NCBI GenBank assembly: GCA_051294375.1
Contig: CM119266.1
Coordinates: forward strand, 19,851,657-19,915,656
DNA: 64,000 bases
Direction of reading: 5' to 3'
From: Paraspadella gotoi
Lineage: Eukaryota; Chaetognatha
Part shown: in pieces, positions 49,744-64,000 of the stretch
How the letters are laid out: every line of letters starts with the position of its first letter
Numbering within the stretch: the first letter of the stretch is position 1
Made by a program: the position numbers and the translations under genes
Notes under the pieces: model-generated
The model's input: the letters and a program-made list of their open reading frames with translations, nothing else
Database searches by the model: none
Told to the model about the DNA's origin: nothing

Positions 49744-49849
49744 GTGAGCAATTTTTTCGAGCTGGCTTCTGAATAAGCGATGATGTAACGTATTTGTCTT
49801 TAAGTTGATGTTACGGCTTGAGGCGTTGACAGTGACACGAAAGAAAAAA

Positions 49850-49853
49850 AGAA

Positions 49854-49888
<35 letters not shown>

Positions 49889-49900
49889 AAGAGAGAAGAG

Positions 49901-49934
<34 letters not shown>

Positions 49935-50054
49935 AGAGAGGAAGGAGAGACTAAAAATGGAAAATATCATATCAATACTTGATGTACTTCCCCTTTTCTT
50001 TCTCTCTCTCTCGCTCTCTCTCCTTCTCTCTCTCGCTCTCTCTCTCTCTCTCTC
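49850..50054. repeat. (GA)n then (TC)n microsatellites
   Basis: GA-rich 49850-49945 and TC-rich 50000-50054: an inverted pair in the intron between the two candidate exons. Confidence 0.9.
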
Positions 50055-50071
50055 ATCTCCTTCGCCTGCAG

Positions 50072-50264
50072 GTTGCCACTCGACGGCGGCGTCAGCGACG
50101 GCAGTCCGCGGCGTCAGAGCACCTGTCGTCAGGTTGACAATATCTCTCCGCCGCCGCCACCAGAAATGGCTGCAGTCGCCGCGACAGCAGCGGCGGGGAA
50201 ACGGAAGCCGCGGCGCGAACGAACGTGGATCGCGGGCTGCGATTTATGGTTTCCCGCGTTCTGA
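50072..50264 (+). CDS. Candidate terminal exon, frame unresolved
   Basis: Acceptor cgcctgcag, then GC-rich coding-like sequence. Joined to the 23-nt exon, three frames are open for different lengths: VATRRRRQRRQSAASEHLSS to a stop at about 50137; LPLDGGVSDGSPRRQSTCRQ through PPPPPE to a stop at 50264; or a longer frame ending in an Asp run at 50367. An alternative CELF C-terminus is possible: an internal donor at the 25310 exon would be in phase with the first reading. Not proven. Confidence 0.35.
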
Positions 50265-52979
50265 AATAAAAACCCCTTTCGTCGCCGACGATGGGTTGTG
50301 TTGCGTCAGTTTTGTTGCTATCGACGACGACGACGACGACGACGACGATCCCCGCTCAAGTAGCTAAAAGGCTGAAAGGGGAGGATGGGAACTGGAAAAG
50401 GAGAATTTTTCAAGTCCTTTATGAGAGGAGTGTTTCCTTTTCTTGCTTTGTGCTAACGATGTCGCGCTCCCTCCGAAAAAAAAAAAATCAGCACGTCATC
50501 CGCTATATAAATAATTAATAATTTTATTTGATTTTTATTTTAAATATTATTCATGATTTCTTTATATTAAAGTATACCAACAAAGTGGACGACCAGTAGA
50601 AAATATTCAACGATGAGAAGACAGAAAAAATGAAGAATTTGAGTAGGTACATACGTCTGACTACTGTATTAAACGAGAATATATTTTGTTTTAAAAGTAA
50701 ATGAAGGATTCGGGTTGTCGCGACAAATAAGGAAGATAAAGACGATGACAACTCCGCAAAGATTTAAAAAAAAAAAACTGGCGGGAAAAGCGAAATGGAG
50801 GATCTGAGTTGTCATGCCGAAGACAGAAACGTTTTTTTGGGCAAAGCTTTCCGTCTCATTCTCTCCTTTTCTTCCTTTTTGTGAAATAAAAAAAATATAA
50901 AAAGTAAGATTTTCAAATTCTTGTTGATGTTTCATTCAAATTCGTCTCTTTCAATTTTGTTCAATGTTTATCAAACTTTAAACAATTTCTATATTACGGA
51001 TTTCCATCCTTTTTATTAGATCCATATACTTTCTCTCTTCATCATTTTCCTTTTTTTTTTAACCTTTTTTACTTTTGTTATGTTACGTTCTTAATCATTA
51101 ACTTTATCTAATATTTCTTATTTTATTCTTTCTTCTTTTTCTTACTTTATTCCTTTTGTTTGTTTTGTTTTCTTTTCTGTTTCGCACGACTTGTTTTGTG
51201 ACGCATTTCTAAGCTTCCGAGTCGAGTAGATGATTTTTCTTTTTCTCCTTTTTATTTTTCTTCCAGCATCCGCCCCCCTCCGCCCCCCCTCCGCCCCCCT
51301 TCCATTTTTTTTTCTCTTTACTTCTTTTCATTTTCTTGTTGTTTTCCCACGGATTTTCGCAACAGAAGTATAGCATCCGAGGGGCATTTAATAGTTTAAT
51401 ATTTAATAGTTTAAACTTTAAACAATAAGTTACTGTCAGTCTTGATTGAAAGCTTGCAGGGTCCTGATATGTTATTATCTTGTAAAAGGGAAGGAGGCCT
51501 GAATCCTCTATATACCCTGTCCAAAGTCAGGGGCGCAAGATAGCTTATTTATTAAAGAAATTGATAATTTTTATATTGGTTGTACCTATCTCAGAAATTG
51601 CACCCTATGTATTGCACACTGTTTTAAATAACAACGGAGCGGTATGTTGCTTGTGTAAGTCTCTCGTGACGAATTTAGCTCGGATCCCCGTTTTTTCTTC
51701 ATCACGAAAAAAGTTAGAACCGTCATCGTCGTATTCTCCTGGTCGATTACGTTGTCGTGAGAAATGCCAGTTTTTTTGTCTAAGACTTCGCTTTGACTTC
51801 TCTTTTTTAAATATCATACAACGCGGCTAAATTTATTCTGCGTGTGGCAAAGGCTGCAAAGATCAATCTAGAACATCTCTCAGATTTAATCGACATTTTT
51901 TGGCGACGCGTCGTTTCAGAATCTCAGGATGGCCTTATTTTTCCAGAACGCCCTATTTTATTCTAAATTTGGAATTAGGTTAATGTTCTTAGTTAAAGAT
52001 TCGGTTAAATTGATCTCCCGAAAAAGCGGTTTAGGGAAAATACTTTGCGGCAAAAATCAAGCAAAAATCTAAAGATTTTATTTGTAAACCATAATCGGTC
52101 TAACAATTTCATGCAGGAGTGAGGAACAAACCTTTACAAAAGGAAACTGATATATGTACAATAAAAACTATTGACACAAATAAAGTATAACGAAAAGAGT
52201 ACGACGGATAAAAAGAAGACATATTATCCAATCAAAATTTTTTTACAGTGTAATATAAAGCTCAAAATACATAACGGAATAACGAAATACTTTGTGGAAT
52301 TTTTTTTGTTTTAACTGATTCGAAAACGATCAATGAAAATTCTTCTAATTTTTTTCGATTCAAACGCAACGAGATTGAGAGAGAAATATGTATATATGTA
52401 TTAAGTTTCCTTCATCCATTCATTAAAAGTCAGCTGCACAAACAAGTCCCTTTTCCGAGATGAGTCTGCAGAATTTTTTTAAAAAATAATAAAAACTAAA
52501 ACTACAATCGAGTTTGAAAAAGAAGGAAATTCGAACAAGATAATAAACAATAAAAAAAGTTTAATTATTCCGTTTCCCTTGGTTAAAAAAAAAACTTATT
52601 TCTTTCTTCCCCACTTTTTCGTTTCTCTTATTTCTCTAGTAAGTTTTATACGTTTTATCTCTCTCACTCTCTCTCACGCAATCTCGCTCTCACTCATTCT
52701 CTTACATTTATTTTTTTCACGAAGGAAAAGAGAGAATGAGAATCGAATTTTTTTTTTCACGTTGAGATTACAATCGCTTCGAACGTAGTGTCTGGACCAA
52801 AACTGAAATTCATTCTGTAGAGTTTTTTAATCTCCGTTTTTGTAACCTGCTTAAAATTGATATCACGATCGTAATACAAAACTTTAAAAGTTACGTATAG
52901 CGACAACATCTTGTATCATCTTCGCAGTCTGATATCCACATGTCTCTCAAACAACAATTCCCTTTCTGCCTTCCCTATT
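50265..52979. other. Intergenic, no supported gene
   Basis: AT-rich. A CCGCCCCCCT-type tandem lies at about 51268-51300, and a family B copy at 51435-51590. Confidence 0.5.
51435..51590 (+). mobile_element. Dispersed repeat family B copy
   Basis: cttgattgaaagcttgcagg, ccctgtccaaagtcagggg, agcttatttattaaa and tttatattggttgtacc in order. Confidence 0.75.
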
Positions 52980-63483
<10,504 letters not shown>

Positions 63484-63840
63484 CTGTGGTTGGGTTGGGT
63501 TGGGGAAAAGTGGGCAGGAAGGAAGGGTTAGAGAGCTGAAGACCACGACAACAACGACGACGAAAGCGAAAAGGAGACGTAGTAGGTGGAGCCGGTGGCG
63601 GCGACAGGGTCGGCGCCATCTGTGATGACTTTTGTTTATGAGAGAATCTGAGGATTTTACGAGCGCGGCCTTGTTGACGACGACGACGACGACCAAAAAG
63701 ACGACGATTTCTCTCTGGTAATAACTGTACAGAATGCAGGGCATTACACACTAAACACTGGCTACTAGACAATGGACACCGCATTCTTGGCTTTGCACAT
63801 TTGGCGACAATCTACATAAATCACATTCAGATAGACAGAT
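63484..63840. other. Upstream of visible LRR exon, no exon assigned
   Basis: It should be an intron of the LRR gene. GC-rich parts with (GAC)n at about 63678-63693; a minus-strand ATGGCGCCG at about 63622 is not in a defendable exon. Confidence 0.35.
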
Positions 63841-64000
63841 AGGGAAGCCAGGGACTCTGGAAGTGAATAAACTAGTCTTGATTGAAAGCTTGCAAGGTCC
63901 TGCTATTTCATTATCTTTTAAAGAGTGATGAAGGCTTTAAAACACCATATCAGGGGCAAGCTTGCTTATTTATTAAATGAATAGTTAATTTAATAATGGT
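63841..64000 (+). mobile_element. Dispersed repeat family B copy at window edge
   Basis: agggaagccagggactctgg, cttgattgaaagcttgcaag and gcttatttattaaatgaat; same 5' end as the 7036 copy. Confidence 0.75.

Larger units (their letters stand above)
45361..49800. repeat. Near-identical second copy of 32745-37232
   Basis: Differences are mostly one-base changes in homopolymers and microsatellite length. It continues without a gap into 49801. Confidence 0.93.

Overview
The window is nuclear DNA from an invertebrate metazoan. Coding exons are short and separated by GT-AG introns, non-coding DNA is AT-rich, and simple-sequence repeats are very dense: long (GA)n/(TC)n, (TTTC)n/(GAAA)n and (GAC)n/(GTC)n tracts. 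I cannot assign a phylum with confidence; degenerate TTAGGG-like repeats (244-440) are only a weak hint. I see no bacterial, viral or CRISPR-type system, and most long open frames are translated microsatellites. || Gene 1 (plus strand, 17861-25387) is the 3' part of a CELF/Bruno-like RNA-binding protein gene. Nine exons were assembled by hand and all splice phases agree. They encode a low-complexity Ala/His/Asn-rich linker followed by a complete third RRM (24716-25135) and an unusual C-terminus. The exons for RRM1 and RRM2 are not visible and should lie to the left of the window. || Gene 2 (minus strand, 52980-63483, 5' end missing) is a leucine-rich-repeat single-pass membrane protein: many 24-residue LRRs, a two-cysteine LRRCT, a Ser/Thr-rich stalk, an acidic segment, one transmembrane helix and a 68-residue cytoplasmic tail. 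Fourteen exons join in phase except for one extra base (run at 57899-57901) that breaks the frame in one LRR exon. || Between them, 27660-37232 is repeated as 37258-49800 directly after a 25-N gap. The first part of the second copy (37258-about 44540) looks like uncorrected long-read sequence, and about 44550-45355 is a noisy inverted copy of about 50340-51390. This is best read as an assembly artefact, so the true distance between the genes is probably about 12.5 kb shorter. || The remainder is repeat-rich: a 161-bp near-perfect hairpin (481-641), a TIR element family with ends TTGCGCCGC, a 613-bp foldback element in a CELF intron, tRNA-derived SINE-like copies, and 31-, 33-, 42-, 46- and about 57-bp tandem arrays. 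Two RFX/X-box-like palindromes lie at 25826 and 26047. The two genes have no evident functional link.
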